DNA of 64,000 bases from Phalacrocorax aristotelis (GCF_949628215.1 NC_134283.1:4023610-4087609), one strand, 5' to 3'. Counted from the stretch's first letter, positions 23,353-38,400 are shown. Translations and numbers: made by a program. The notes: a model not told the origin generated them from the sequence alone.

Positions 23353-26300
23353 TCACAGCAGGTCAACTCGGCGGTAGTACAGGAGGTAGGCTGTGCGTTC
23401 TGCAGACGGCTTCACCACCTGGTACTGATTTATCACTTTGACTGCCTGGTCATCGATGCGTAACCAGCCATTGAGACCAATTTGGAAGACGTCTGTAGTG
23501 TAATGGCCACCAGTTGCGCTGTTTCCGTGATGATAGACAACTGCAAAGAGAAATTTGTGATGCGCATATACACACATAAATATCCACTGAAAAAGTAAAT
23601 CAAGGGAAAGAGTCACATAATGCTTTTTTCATAGCATACTTGTGGTTTTACAGATGGTATCACAGAATCATTAAGGTTGGAAAAGACCTCTAGGATCATC
23701 AAGACCAACCACCAACCCAACAGCCCCAGGTCTCCTAAACCATGCCCTGAAGTGCCACGTCTACATGTTTTTTGAACCTCTCCAGGGACGGTGACTCCCC
23801 CACCTCTCTGGGCAGCCTGTGCCAGGGCCTGACCATTCTGGCAGTGAAGACATTTTCCCTCATATCCAACCTAAATCTCCCCTGACGCAGCTTGAGGCCA
23901 TTTACTCTCGTCCTGTCACTGGTGACTTGGGAGCAGAGACCGACCCCCCCCTCACTCCAGCCCCTCTCAGGCAGCTGCAGAGAGCGAGAAGGGCTCCCCT
24001 CAGCCCCCTCTTCTCCAGGCTAAACCCCCCCAGCCCCCTCAGCTGCCCCCCAGCACACTTGTGCTCCAGACCCTGCCCCAGCCCCGCTGCCCTTCTCTGG
24101 ACACGCTCCAGCCCCTCAAGGGCCTTCTTGTCCCGAGGGGCCCAAACCTGAGCCCAGCATTTGAGGTGGGGCCTCACCAGTGCCGAGCACAGGGGCCCCA
24201 TCCCTGCCCGGCCCCTGCTGGCCACACCAGTGCTGACACAAGCCCGGGGGCTGGTGGCCTCCTTGGCCACCCGGGCACTGCTGGCTCATGCCCAGCCGGC
24301 TGTCAGCCAGCACCCCCAGGGCCTTCTCCGCCGGGCACTTCCCAGCCCCTCTGCCCCAGGCCTGGGGCGCTGCCTGGGGTTGGTGTGACCCAAGGGCAGG
24401 ACCCGGCACTTGGCCTTGTTAAACCTCACACAACTGGCCTCAGCCCATCGATCCAGCCTGTCCCGGTCCCTCTGCAGAGCCCTCCTGCCCTCGAGCAGAT
24501 CAACACTCCCACCCAACTTGGTGTCATCTGCAGATCATCTGTATGATCTGGCTCAGGCAAGAATCTTTAAAGCGTTCAGTGCTTGCTTGGTTATATTTGA
24601 TGCTATGTAATATTAGTAATGTTTCCTCAGCATGACAAATCTCATGATTCTAAAAGGAGGTTTATGTAAATTCAGAATCAAAAACACCAAATTGCTTTTT
24701 GTAGCTTCCTAGAGGGCAGTCTGGGAAGGATTTCCCTCAAAGGCCATCGCAAGAGCACAGCACACCCTTCAGAGCTTCCAATAGGTACTGCCACGCTTCG
24801 CAAGGTATTCTAAGCTATACATTCACTCTGTCTGCTGATGGCAACAGTGTTTTATTGAAACTATTTGTGTGGGGGGAAAAAAAAAAATCAGGTATAACTA
24901 GGTAGTAGTCTATAGAAAAAAAACAGGCAAGGCTTTTCAAACAGCATTGATTAAAAATGTAAGCCAGTTATTCCCCCTCTGACCATTCGTTTTGTCTTAA
25001 TTTTATTCTGAAAATAGGATCTATTGAAGTGCCAATCTATACGTTTCACATTTATTAGTTCATGGTAACCTCCTTAATAAAACCGAACACCTCTGATTAA
25101 CTGCTAATGCTGCTACTTCCAAGACAGAATCAAACTGGCTTCTATCCCCAATTATCTCCCTTGTCAGAAGCGTTCTGCAGGCAAGATGTCTCAGCTCACC
25201 TTGCACAAATCAAACCCAAAGCTTAACGCTGAGCTCTCAAGTGCTAGGTGCGGCAACGGCCTCCAAATGGAAGAGTTCTTTTATGGATGGAATTCTAAGG
25301 ATGCATGTACGAAACTGCATTTAGCTCCTTCTAGGCATGTGAGAGCCCATAACGTATGCTTCACAAGATCGGATAAAGAGCTGAACGAATTGCCGTAACT
25401 GACACAGGAGCAGAAGTATATAATTATGGAATTGTTTACTCTCTTTTAGACTAGAGTCACACTTCTATGAAAATAAACATTCTAGAATAATGTAAGCAAA
25501 TCAAAAAGGCAGAATATACTAATCTGTATGTTTTGGGGAAATTAGGAAATAGATCTTTTTACAGTAGCTTAAACTTATATTATTGATGTCCTAAAATTGT
25601 TACATAATTAGGCAAATCCTAATCTGAAACTTAATTCTTCAGAAGCTTGCTTTAGTAATTTAAAATTCATCCACCAAGCTCAGTTTCTGTGGATGAGAAG
25701 TCCTAGGCTGGCAGAAGACTGGAGTATTGTACTTTTCCATAGAAGGACTTAGAAAAAAATTACGGCAGTAACACATTTTCTTCAAGCCACCTTAAATACA
25801 CCGTCTAAACTTGCCCCATGAAAACCACTACCAATAAAGAAAAATTTACACTGCCAGAAACAGTCCTGAATTTCCACAAGAGACAGGTATGTTGTTTCCT
25901 TCTGTAACCTCAGCGGTCACAAAACTGTATCCAAACCACCAAGTCACACAAGGCCACCAGTACGGGCACAGATTTGGTGACGCAGAAGTTAAGACCTCCG
26001 GTTCTCCCATTTCTTATGTTCTCCTGACGCCAAGACAAATAAGCAGGTGCAAATCATAAACTGCGTAGGAGTTTTAAACTTCAGGAAATTAATTACTGCC
26101 CAGAGACCTTTTCGTTCGATATTAAAACGCTCCTTCCGAATTCTTACGTGAGCTTCCAATCTTAACTACCAATTAGGTATTTCCTATACATTGCAGACGC
26201 TCTTAAAAACATCGCTTCCTCACACAAAAATCATCTACTCCAAGTTAAACTTTTCCACCTACAACATGCTACTCATACCTTGCCAGCAATACTCATCTTG

Positions 26301-29300
26301 AGGGTTCAAAGGGATGCAAAGCCATCATTGAAACATGATTCTGAGAACACGTGGTGTATTTTAGGCATAGTTATATTACAGCTGTATTTCAGCTTCTGCT
26401 GATATTTTGCAGGGTGGGTCAGAGAACTGTTTTTGCACAAAGCTGGGTCAATGTGATATATAAATACAGATATAACAATATATGCATGCATGTAAATATG
26501 CAAAAAACCCCACTAAATACAAGAATTGGACACCCACAAGCTACTTCAGCATAATTTTAAAGAAATTATTTTATCTAAGCCAGGAAACTCCAGTGTTTCT
26601 AGCGTTCTACATGCAGAATTTGTATTTGCAATACAGGGACTAGAGGCATATAGAGTAAATACCTGCAAAGAGCCGGTAGGTTCTTTGGCCTTTAAAAATT
26701 TTACTTTTCACACCAGGAGATAGTAGCTCTGGAGGAGGGGAAAAAAGTCACAAAGGCAATAGTTAGCAAGCTTAGAAATTCAAATTTCAAAGGGATCAAT
26801 TCTTTCTAAGAGAAACCAACACTTCCATAAAGGAGAAAGTTTTAATTAGAATGTCTTCTGCAGCCTTCAAAGAATGGTTCTGATAGCTGGTAATCAAGGG
26901 AATGAATTTTGAGGTTTGTTGAACACTAACATTTATGGAAGGCTCAAAAAGACCACAAAACAAAACAAAACAAAAAAACCCGCCAAAACAACAACAAACA
27001 ACAACCTGAAGAATTAGAGGGCAAAAGATCGGACTACTCATTTTTTCCCTTTCATTCCTGCTGTCAGACAATGACAAAATCCATCTCAGATTACAAGTCA
27101 TACTACGACCATTTTTGTTAGTCAAGGTAAACTGAACTAGTTCTACAAATATCCATTCTTTAAAATATTTTATTTTAAAAATTCTAAGTAAAACAAAAGG
27201 GTACTGTCCGACCAAGTACACATCTCACTTGAGATATGAATAATCACTAATTTTATTTATTTTTTTTCCTATTTGAACTCCTGGCTGGCTAACAGCCAAT
27301 TTGTCAGATCAAAACAAAATGCATTTAATTTGGCGAGCTTCAGATGCTGGATTATATGCAAGCTCTCACACTTTATAAAATCAGCGTCTCTTAAAATATT
27401 TGTTAAAGAACTTTGTTGTTTAACCTCTGAACTACGGCTTACTTGTCTGCCTCCAGGCTGCATTTTCTATAAAATGTCCAGTTTCCTTTCAATAGCCACT
27501 GTTATTACAATAATTTGCCACTTCTGTGAATGAAATTTATGACAAAAGTATCTATTACTTAGCAACAGCCGTGTGTAGGGACATGCCCCTCATTCAGCAG
27601 GATCACTTCCGATATTTGTCCGTAGCAGTCTATATAACCTTCCTCCTTAAATCTGCAGGAACCTCTTATTTGGCCAACCCAAAGTCTAGGATGAGGCAAA
27701 GGTTCTAAGATCTTTCAGCATAACGTTCTTTGCAAAATGAATGTCCAAATTCATACACAGGCAACATCAGGGTTGGCAAAACTGAATCCAGAAACCGAAA
27801 TATATTCTTTTTATGAAGGGGGAAGAAAAAAAAACAAAACACCACACACAAAGGAAAAAGAAGCATACAAGACACTCATCCAAATGACTAAGTTTCCAGA
27901 CAACAATGGAGAAATCTTGTGCACAAAGCTGGGAGCAAAGAAAACACACACAGACACCCCTAGGAAACACGACATTATCTTTTCCCTAGAGAGGGGGAAA
28001 TTCTGTTAAAAAAATCTTTACCTTTACTAATTTCCAGATCAACAGGATACTCAATATTCTTGATAAGCTTCTGGCATCCACCAGTTTTCTCATATACAAA
28101 CCGCTTGAGGTGTAAAACAAGAACAGGGGGGAGTTCTTCCAATGTCACTCTTCGGCTGATCTCCACCTATCACAGACATAGAACAAAGATGAAGAAAACC
28201 TAATTTTTTTGTTAACTGCTCAAAATTACTCCCTTTAAAAGAGGAATGAGTAGTTAATTTTAAATACTCTAGCAGAAAACACACAGATTTTTAAAATTAG
28301 TATTAATTTATGGTAAACACTGCAGTTTGTGTCTTAAAGCACAAACTGTTGTCTTTAAGGAGAACCCCAATACTCTTTAGTAGAAGCTAAGATGTTAGAA
28401 TGAGCACAGACATTTAGGTACTGCAGTACTAAAAGCACCTTGCCAGAGATTCCCCAGGAGAAACTCCTCATGAAAGTTGAGTCATTAGTAATATTTAGCA
28501 AGCTATTATACTCTAATCAGAGGTCAGTAACTTATACCACATGCTGCTGAATTCGGAGAACTCTGAACTGTAGAAGACAAAGTATCACACCTCAGTACCT
28601 GAGGCAAAAATTTTATTTTCTAAAAGCTATTTTCATTTCTAAAAGCTGATGCCTTGTTACAAAAAGCTAAATAGAAGGAAAAACAAGAACTAATCCAAAT
28701 CACTTCTTAACTTTCAACAGGGAAATTAACTACAATAAAAGAAGACTCTCTATAAAGCAAAGGGAAACTACTAAAATAAAAGATTTTGGTGTAAACACCT
28801 AAATCCACGTTTATCTTGAGAAATTTCATTGAACACTCCAGAACTACTGATTTAAATGCAAAAGCAACTACTCTGCTAAAAGGTTTGAACGCTGTGTCGC
28901 TTTCAAGACTGCCCTGAGCGTACGTCGCCATTCCCCGCTGAAGTACTAGTTTCTACGACAGACTTCTCCAGTTTAACCTGGCACTACCTTTATTCCCCCC
29001 TTCTCATCAAAAGAATCCTAAAACACTGTTGAAGAAACACGTTCCCACAATGGGGTATCATTAAAATGAAGACCCATTCACAGCAGGGGCGACAATGGTT
29101 AATATAGTAAGAGATTAGTACTGCAACAGTTAAAAAATTATTTTCCATTAACCAGAAGATATTTATCATTCAAGAAGTTCCTTGAAAAACAAAGTGAGCT
29201 GTTGTGGGTTATGTAAAAGTGATTTTGCCATCACGATCAGCTGTAACAGAAGCGATCAGCAATTAAAGACTTCTCTTGTTTAAAAAAAAAAAGTATGCTG

Positions 29301-32300
29301 GGTTCTTGAAAAAGGTTCTGAAGGAAATAGAGAGAAAAATGAGTTACAACCTCACTGTTCTCTACTAAATCTTTTTTTTTTCAATAGTTATAACCAAATA
29401 ATCCACAAAGTTACTGTCTGAAAACCTAAAGTTGGACTCAGAATTACAGAACAAAAATGTTTTGCCTTCCCAGAAATTATGACAGAAAACCCCCAAATCT
29501 CAAAAAATCTGCTTTAGGCTTTTTTTTAATTGAGAAGAATCTCTTTATTTTAAATGATCAGCATATTATTTTTCAATACAGGGCCCAAGCTCTGCTAGAA
29601 TCTATGAAGAGTGGAATAGAAACTCATGGGGAAAAACTGTTACCTTTTTCCAAGCTTGAAAAGTAAAACCTCTTATGACGCTGAAGCAAGCAGATTTTGT
29701 AGGGTACTTGATTTCCTCATGGATCTGAGCTGATCTAATTTACAAGAAGTAATTCTACATTTAAAACAGAAATAGTCTCTACAAACTGTAAAGTTTCACC
29801 TGCATCTTACCGGTTCAACCCATCAAACCCCTGCAACAGTGGCAGCTTCACTGAGAACAGAGGTATTTTGGGTTTGTTTTTTGTTTTTTTTTAAACCAGC
29901 AAGCCAAACCCTGTCTTTTTCCATTCAGCAAGTGCCTAATGGTGCTCATCTCCTCAATACCCTCGAAATACCATGCAGAGTAAGAAGTTAGAAGGCGAAG
30001 TCTAAAAGTGAAGATGGCAAGAAGTTCACACAATTCTTTGATGAACTCAGGAGAACATGCACATTCCATGCATCTCAGCATGAGCTTCTGCCTTTAGGAA
30101 GCAAAGAGGTTTTATAAAGAGGAAAAAAAATATATACTTGATTCACCCTGTTACTGTTATCTCAAGATTTTCCTGTATTGAGTCTTCTAACCTCAAATCT
30201 GAAGCCTTTGAGTATTGTGCAAAAAGAACTTAACAGCTCCCAGACCAGACCAGGAATGGATGATGCTGAAGAGCGTCACTGCAGCGGTTTAAGCAGCTGC
30301 TGTTCTCCACCGTCAGTAACTGGGCTGGCACATGGGAACAGATGCCAGCACCTCAGCTGCACGGCTCCGTACTAGCTTAAATCACAGATCAAAGCAGTTT
30401 TGTGTTATGGTGCCAGACTGAAGAGCAGCAGCTGAGGAACAGGCGCATGTTCTGCTGTCCCAACTGTGAAGGGGCCCTGATTTCCGGCAGCAACATTAGC
30501 AGCTGGAAGTACCACAAATGTTTGTTTAGTGAATGTGAGTCAGAGTCCCAAGAAAATACTTCTAAGATCCTCAAGGAGCAGTTTGAGAACTCCAGGGGAT
30601 GTGAAGACTCCTTTTAAGGAGTATGTGGAAGGTAACCTGGAAAAGTAAATAAGGTAAAGCTAGTTTGTTACTCAAGAGTCTTCACTTTTGTTAGAAAACA
30701 TGAGCAGGTCTGCAAATAGAAATAAGAGACTGAAAAGAGAATCACTTCAAGTAAGGATAAAAATTAAGCCCTTTGAAAAAACAACCAAACATACTGACTG
30801 TTGATGTCTTCAAGAGTTAACAAACTGATCTGCAAGACCAGAAGGAACTAAAACAACTTTCTTCCAATGCTAGTGAGCAAGTGAAAATGAGTCAGAAACA
30901 GCGAGAGAAGGCCACTCCATTTTAAATACCTGTTTGCTTTTCAAATGCCTAATTATTTTAAACACTGCATGAAAATCTGATTTCCTGTTTATACACACAT
31001 ACATTCAAAATCAGCTCAAAGTGATTAAAAAACAAACTTTTAAGAGAAATCGTCCACATATATTTGGAAGATTACTCTTTTCATGTCAATTGCTTATGCC
31101 CACAACTTGTAAATAATACTATCCACATTAAAACAATCAGAAGACAGTAATATTTTTTCCTAATAAATAATTTTTAGCTTCATCAGTAGTCCTGAGTTCC
31201 CCTTCTGTAAAATGGAGATGAAATCCTTCTTTGCAACACATTTTGAAAATTACTATCTGCGAAGTCCTATGCTTGTTCTACAGTCAATGTGTTCAGTGTT
31301 TTCACTACAATTTTAATACAAGAACAGCTATTTCAATTTGAATTTCTTATGAAAAAAGATCTAAACGGCATTATGAATGCTTGTATTTCCATTGAGACTC
31401 TAAAATATAAGCCAGACCAAACCTCCAGCACCTAATTTGAACACCCATTTCTTCCAAAGCCCATAATTGAACACTGCGTTGTCAGGAAAGTAGTTAAAAC
31501 CATCTGCAGTAAAAACCAAAAAATGACTGACTAGCAAAAACAAATCTCTGTGGCAAATGATGATGAGCTTGCATTGCAAATGTTTCTTTCACATGGAAGA
31601 CAACTGGGGAAATAAACGTTCTCTTACGCTCCTACTGTGTATGCAAGGCAGAGAAATTTCAGCTATCCATCTTCAGCTTTTCAAAGAAAACGCTCCATCC
31701 TTTCTTTATGTAACAGTATTCTCATTTGGAGTATTTAGAAATATTACAGAGATGAACGTCAGAGACATCATCTACAACTCAAGAGCCTCTTTCCATCCTG
31801 GCCTGCTGAAAGAAGTTATGAGCGGTGTAGGCAAAACTTCCACCTGAGCAATCCACGCACACCAGAGATGTTCGTTACTAAAGCACACCATGAGAAGCAC
31901 GGCGACGTCTTAGTAGGAAAAAGTTTCATTTATTACCCTGCATCACAAGTTCTCAGACTGTAACGCCAAAGGCATGCTTTTCTTCCTGTGAAGTGTTTTT
32001 CTATTGCAATTATTACTATTATGTATTGTACTATTTGAAAAATAAGATTAAAAAAATTGCACAGCTGCATGAGAATACAGAATAAAATCTCCTGGTACTT
32101 AAAGTGACAAAGAATCACAGGGCCTGGAGATCTCAGAGGTCCTCTACTCCCTCCCCTCTGAATCAATTATAAAGATTTGTGTAAATCCTGACTGGTGTTT
32201 TCTGCAACCTTCTCTTGAAGCAGACAGGTAACACCTAGTCTAGGTCCTATTCCTATTCACTGTTGGAGTATCACTGAGAAAAATCAGTCTTTCCCTTTTC

Positions 32301-35300
32301 AGAGCAGCTTTGACATATTAACTTTTACATTTGGTTCCATCTCTCCACTTCCATGTTTTTTTTTCTCTTGATGCTGAACAGCTCCTTCCCCTCATTTGTT
32401 CCCTTTACATCACAGCTTTTATACTGCCCTTCGTTTTGATTGCTCTTTTCCACATATTCTCCCAACTGTGAAGAACATTTTTCTTGAACTGATGACCTAA
32501 ACCTGAATGTAGTATTACTGACAAGTTGGGATTTTAGGGCTGTGTACAGCAAACCAGTCAACTACACAGTGCCAAGGACACTGAATGGAGGCGTTACTGG
32601 CTGTTGAAAGATTTCAGATTATTAATCCATAGAGAAAGACAGTGATCATCAGATGTTTTAGTGAGGTTCTAGATGGACTTCTGCCAGGCCTACCACCAAT
32701 ATTTTAGTTTTTGATTTGTAAGTGAAATGTGTAAATCAAAACCCATCAAGGGCAGCCACACAGACAACCATGCAAGTGCTCTGCTGCAAGAGTTTTCTTC
32801 TTCAACCTAGAGCGTGCTTTCAAATGCTACTCTGAGGAGCTCCTCCTTTACTAACAACACCTGGCAACCCCAGGAATCAGTAGGCTAAGATCAGCTAAAA
32901 GCTATTTTACTCATAATGGTACGTGTTATTACCAGAGCTCACCCTGTTAATTTAACACACACTCCAGTAAAATCTCTAACCAATTCCTACACCAACCCAG
33001 AAAACACACCAATTTACAGGCTTGGTCTTGTTTAAGAGTTAGTTCCCTTCCTTTCAGTGTATGTGTTCAAGTGCAGTTTGTTTTACTGCTGCAGGACACT
33101 TTGAAAAGGTTAGTACCTATTTTGTTAACATAAGTAGTAGTGTTCAAGCAACTATTTGTAAAGCAAGAGCTGTGTAAAAACCCTGTTAAAAGGTTCAGTA
33201 TTTGACTGTAAAAAGGGGTCAACACACCTCTTGCTTGGTTTTTGTGGTATAACCCTGGACAGACTCTCTTGCCACCAGACTTTCCAACGCATCCTGAACT
33301 GTGCGTATCTTGTCTGACTGGATATCCAGTTGCAGGGTGAAGAAAGGTTGCAGTGTAGCAGACTCCTTAGAACTCTGCTGGTAAACAACAGATCTACAGA
33401 AAGAAAAAAGTTAAAATGTAATACAGCAGAGTAATTTTCAACAATATAGAACCTTCCAGTAAGAACGGTTTGAAGCCAACTTTAGTAACTCAATTTATAG
33501 TTAATCCAAAAACACCCTCACACAAATGCAAAGGTCAAGCCTAAGTTCCAACAACCTGAATCCACTTTGCTGCCATTTAAATGATTTTCGCATCCACTTC
33601 GAGCATACCGAATGGGATTATATTTGAATGGGTTTATTTATGCAAGGACTAAAACAGTTACTAGGTAAGCATCAACAGTTTAAAGCAAAATAGTGACATT
33701 TTTGATGATGCCTTTATTCATGTTAGAGTTTTGAAATTATGTTTTCCAACAGATCTTTGGAAGTGTAAAGTACTAGTGGTTATCTAACCATATGTTTTAC
33801 TGTAAAAATTACAACTGATTCCAGATTACCCAATAAAAGTACACAAACTTTTTAGTCACTTCACTAAGAGCAATTTCACAGTGATTTAAAATTGCTTGCT
33901 TAAATCTTGCCATAGAAAATATAAACTATGCTCCATCAAGGACTAGCATTTCCTTTTCCTCCCATCGTTTTTTGCATCCAGGCTTTGCCCATGTACTCCT
34001 TTGTACATAAATTGGAGTCTTTCGGAAAACTGGCAGGAGAAATGACCTAGGACATGAGAACATGTTTCCTGTGTTTTGGGTTTATTTTTTTCTTTGAAGT
34101 GTTTTCAGTTGCAGTCTTTAAGTAGCCAGACTTGGTGATCATTGTTTTGTGCAACAAGACAGTACACTCCTCGGCCACAGCACCACTGCACTAAGTGGGC
34201 TCTTCCTGGTTTCTGTTTTTCTTAAACTTCGTTGAAAACTTAAAACCAAACATAGCTCAATTTTTTTTTTTATTTTGAAAGCAGTGCTTACATTAAAAAG
34301 CTCCAGCTGCTACAAAAATGTGGTTTTATACAACCAAAGAAATAATTCATTTCTTATATTGTTATGCTTGTTATAGTACCTTACAAAGCTTGAAAGTAGT
34401 AAGATAATTAACATTTCTCTAATCCCCGTAAGCGTGCTGAAATTTCTCCAGGTCACGTATGAAACGTTAACATACAGGTTTAATGCCTGTACTGCAAACT
34501 CGTATCAAAAGAGCCCCTTTGACTCAGGCAAAGCCTTGAAGCACCAACAGAAAGCCAATGCATCTTTATATTGGCAAATATATCTCCTTCAGAGGAAAGG
34601 GAGCGTGTGAAAAACAGTAGCATCTTTATTTCAGTTGAACACTTCCTCCTTGGCTATATTTAAGGACAAAACCTTCAACACATGGCAAGCACGATGTTTC
34701 AACAAACAAACCCTCCACTGTGCAAGCCTTCCTGCTTTTGGACACACTTCCCAAACCTCTTTTAAGCTAACCATTATTTAGTGCAATAATCGACAGAAAA
34801 ACGCTAGCAGCTCCCACTGCTTTCAAGTCCTTGTATTAAAGATCTAATTAATATGGATAATATTCTGAAAATATAACATTAAGGGTTTTTTTAATTATTA
34901 GAAATTAAATCGTAACATTTCTTCAAAGCATTTTCCTCAAAAAAGATATGCAGAAATTGATTTGATAGCAAAACCTTTGCCGGACTAGGATTTTCTATAA
35001 CAATATCAATTATTAGAATAATTACAAATTTCAATTTGTCACGGGAAAATGTATCATTTTCCATGAATAATTACTCTTGGGTACTGTAAAAACGCTACAG
35101 TAAGAATTCCTCAGGAAAACAGGCACTGCCCATTGTTGTAGTTTAAGCAGGGTAGCAAAGTAATCGATGTATTTTCTTTTAAAAATAAAAGTTGTTTGAA
35201 GGGAAAAGTTGGTACTACTTATGGAAATATTTAGCAGACTTCTAACTGGCTTGTGAGCTAGCTTGCACAATAAATATTTGAAATTCACACAAGCTGGAAG

Positions 35301-35418
35301 TCAAAAGGGGTCTCCCGCACATGAACAAAACAGATCCTGATAGAACTGGCTGTCTTCATAATTACACATTTAAGTCTCACATTGCTTAAGGAAGACTTTT
35401 TGGTTTGTGTTGTTTGTT

Positions 35419-35450
<32 letters not shown>

Positions 35451-38400
35451 ATTTTTAAAGCAATTATGCCGAAATAGGCATTTAATAGTCAATTAAAGCC
35501 TTGAGAGGACAGCTTAAAGTTTCCTAAGCCAAAAAGATGCCAGCTCAAACCATGTTTTCCTAGCATCTTTTTCCATTTGAGTTTTCCAATTTCTGACGCT
35601 TTCTTTTAGTGGAATTCTACTGGCAATTGTGTATTCAGTCCTTCCTATCTCCACCCTCAGCCTTGGAGGATGAAGCTTTCCAACATCACAACATGGGATA
35701 CTGTTTCTGAGGTAAATTGTGTGACCTGGTTTGGAGGCTAAACAAAGTGGGTGTGGTGACAGCAGACAACAGATGTCAGACTGGACCCTGTGGCTCTGTT
35801 GCTCAGTACAAGTTTTTGCCCTTTTTCAGCATTACCTTTGCTTTATGTCATTTTCTGTGGACATCTACAGAAGACAGCATTCTCTTGGTATTTTTAAAAA
35901 CTGATGGAATCATGTACAGATCTAAACAATTCTGACCATGATAAATATACTAAGGATATTAACAATACCTTGGGTATGTGAACATTACCATTTACGCGGA
36001 ATTTCATCAATACGTACAAACATCTGTCTGCCAATTTCTATGGAAAATATCATTTTATTTGCCAGCTGTCTGACTCAAATCCCAGAAGAATAATTTCAGT
36101 GCATTTCATAGGCAGAAGGCACTAGCCCACAGTATTCACACTTCTAGACTGAATACCTGGCAACACAGGGAGCCAAACACTAGCAATTAAGTGTCTGTCT
36201 CCAATTTAAAAATAATTCTTCAAGCCTGGCATTTTTGTTTTGGAATATGTTTTTAGCAAGTGTTTACCTTGCTTTCATTTTAAATTATATATTTCTCCAA
36301 ACAAGTCATGAGGCTTCCTTTCAAAAAAATATTCTTTCAGTATCTACTTTCTGCCTTCATCTGGTATCAGACCTGAATGTAAGTCATGTCCCACATTCTT
36401 CTCATTCCTGCAACATCTTGCAGTAATTTACATTTTCCAAACTTCTTTGGCCTTTAACATTTTATTTATCATCTATTACACATAACTTTCCTACTTCTCG
36501 GAAGCAAAAGTGTCTGAACAACCAAAAGCCTACAATTTTTAATTTTATTTCATTCTTAGTTTACTGACCAGATTTAACTCTCAGTAAATCTCACTATCCC
36601 TTATTTACAAAAAGAGTTAAGACTTCTCAGAGGTCACAAAAATTAGGTAGCTCTGAAGTTCTTTGGGACTCTTAGACGTTAATATACAAAGCATACACAT
36701 TTCAAATTCCTCTACAGGCAGTTCAGGGCTTTTGTTCTCTGAACAATCTGCTCTCTTAAGACACTTCACAAGATTCAGACTCAACAATAAGTCATAGAAT
36801 CGCCTGATCATTGATCAATCTCTTTGATCATTCTGGTCCATCTTCTGAAGCCTCTCTTGCATAAAAAATGCTTTATGGTAGAATGTTCACCCCTCCCGGC
36901 CTGAACAAGCTGTGTAACAGTCTCTCCTATCCAACCACCTAACAGCAGTAAAAAATGCAGAAAGCAAAGCAGAGGAAAAGGTTATCTGTAACAGCAAAGC
37001 AGCCTAGGGTCTCAACAACTTTTATGAAAAACGACTATACCTTATATGACCACCAAAAATATCAGTAATTGGAGTCTGAACAAAGTCAGCCTGTCGAGTG
37101 ACCGATGATTTGTTGCGAGGTCCCACTTGCTCCCATTCATCCTCACTGCCTTCCCCTTGCTCATCTTGCTCCTCTTCTTCGTGAACAGTCTGAGCCTCAG
37201 GGCCATTGGACACTGAGAGTTCTTCAAGTGAAGAAGAAAAAAAATGTGTTTGACTCTTTACAAATAAAACATGTATACAGATAAGGAATTTGAAAGGGAA
37301 AAAACCACAATACTAATAATTTCCAGAAAATAAAATATTTTCATAGATCATAGATTTGATAAAGTAAATGAGGACAAGTGTATTCCAGGCTCACTCATAG
37401 CTGGACACATCCAGGTATGAACAGAAAGCAGCTCACTGATGAGATGCTTTTTTGCTAGAAAACAGATGTCGTTTTCCAGCGAAGTTTGATATATTTTTAG
37501 TAGAAAATTTATGGGGTAGAGAATTAGAAAGTGAAGTGTTATTCTGGAAATATAATTATGCCATTATTAAATACAACGCCTTTTCTGCACAGGTATTTTA
37601 GAGGGAACCCAAGGCTTAGCAAATATTTTCTTTGAGAGTGCCAAACTCAGGAGGCTATAAACCGCACAGAGCTAAAGAACAAAATAGGGAATGATCATTT
37701 TATATCATTAAAAATTTACCCTACTGAAGAGAAATTGGATAACTAGTGATCTTAATTCTATACTTGGCTAATATTTGGCTAAGACTAGCGGTGTTTTGTT
37801 TCATTTTTCATAGGGGACCCAAACATAAAACCACTGTAAAATGAAATAGTTTTTCAGTCTGCATACAAATTCTAATACGTCTTCCAAAGAAAATTTTTCT
37901 CCAACAATAAATTATTTTAAAATTCTTATTGACAATATGTTCTGTTTTAGATTAGATATATATTAGCCATTAGTCCAGAAGTTTCCACTCCAAAAAAATG
38001 ACCTTAATCAGCAGTGGTTTAAAGATCAGTGAAAAAACACACTGATTTTTAAACTACCACGGAGAGAGCCAAAGCCCCAACGAATAACTGATGTTGCAGG
38101 TGCTATGAATGGGGAACACAGCTATGCTTAAGACAAGGCTAGTCAACTTGAGTTAGCCTCAAACAGTGCTCAGTTGATCTCAGTAAAATTTGTAATACAG
38201 AAATTTGTTGTTTAGGAGGACCAGGTATATGACATGATTATTGTCATTCAGAGCATTTACAGAATTATCATGCTTTTCCAAATACCCCGGAACACCTCAG
38301 ACCATTTGTAAATTGGACAGAATGGACTGATTTTATCCTTTGGACAGATTTTAACAAACGATTATTTGTAAATGTCTGAGTCCCCTAAAATATGGCATTA

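Larger units (their letters stand above)
28167..33227 (-). other. USP10: USP10 intron 11, with old repeats and an antisense coding-like segment
   Basis: The 5.1-kb intron contains a MIR-like fragment (about 31185-31262), an old CR1-like stretch (about 32109-32552) and an unusual open segment on the plus strand (30381-30617), each listed separately. The rest is AT-rich with A/T runs (for example 29281-29293, 29372-29381). Confidence 0.8.

Noticed and set aside
23819-24546. Several long open frames on both strands (up to 161 codons)
   Set aside because: They lie inside the GC-rich CR1 LINE. The minus frames are broken pieces of its reverse transcriptase and the plus frames are their shadows.
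36786-36842. catagaatc and gatcattctggtcc strings resembling a CR1 tail
   Set aside because: Only two short words match and the characteristic ttggaaaagacct core is absent.
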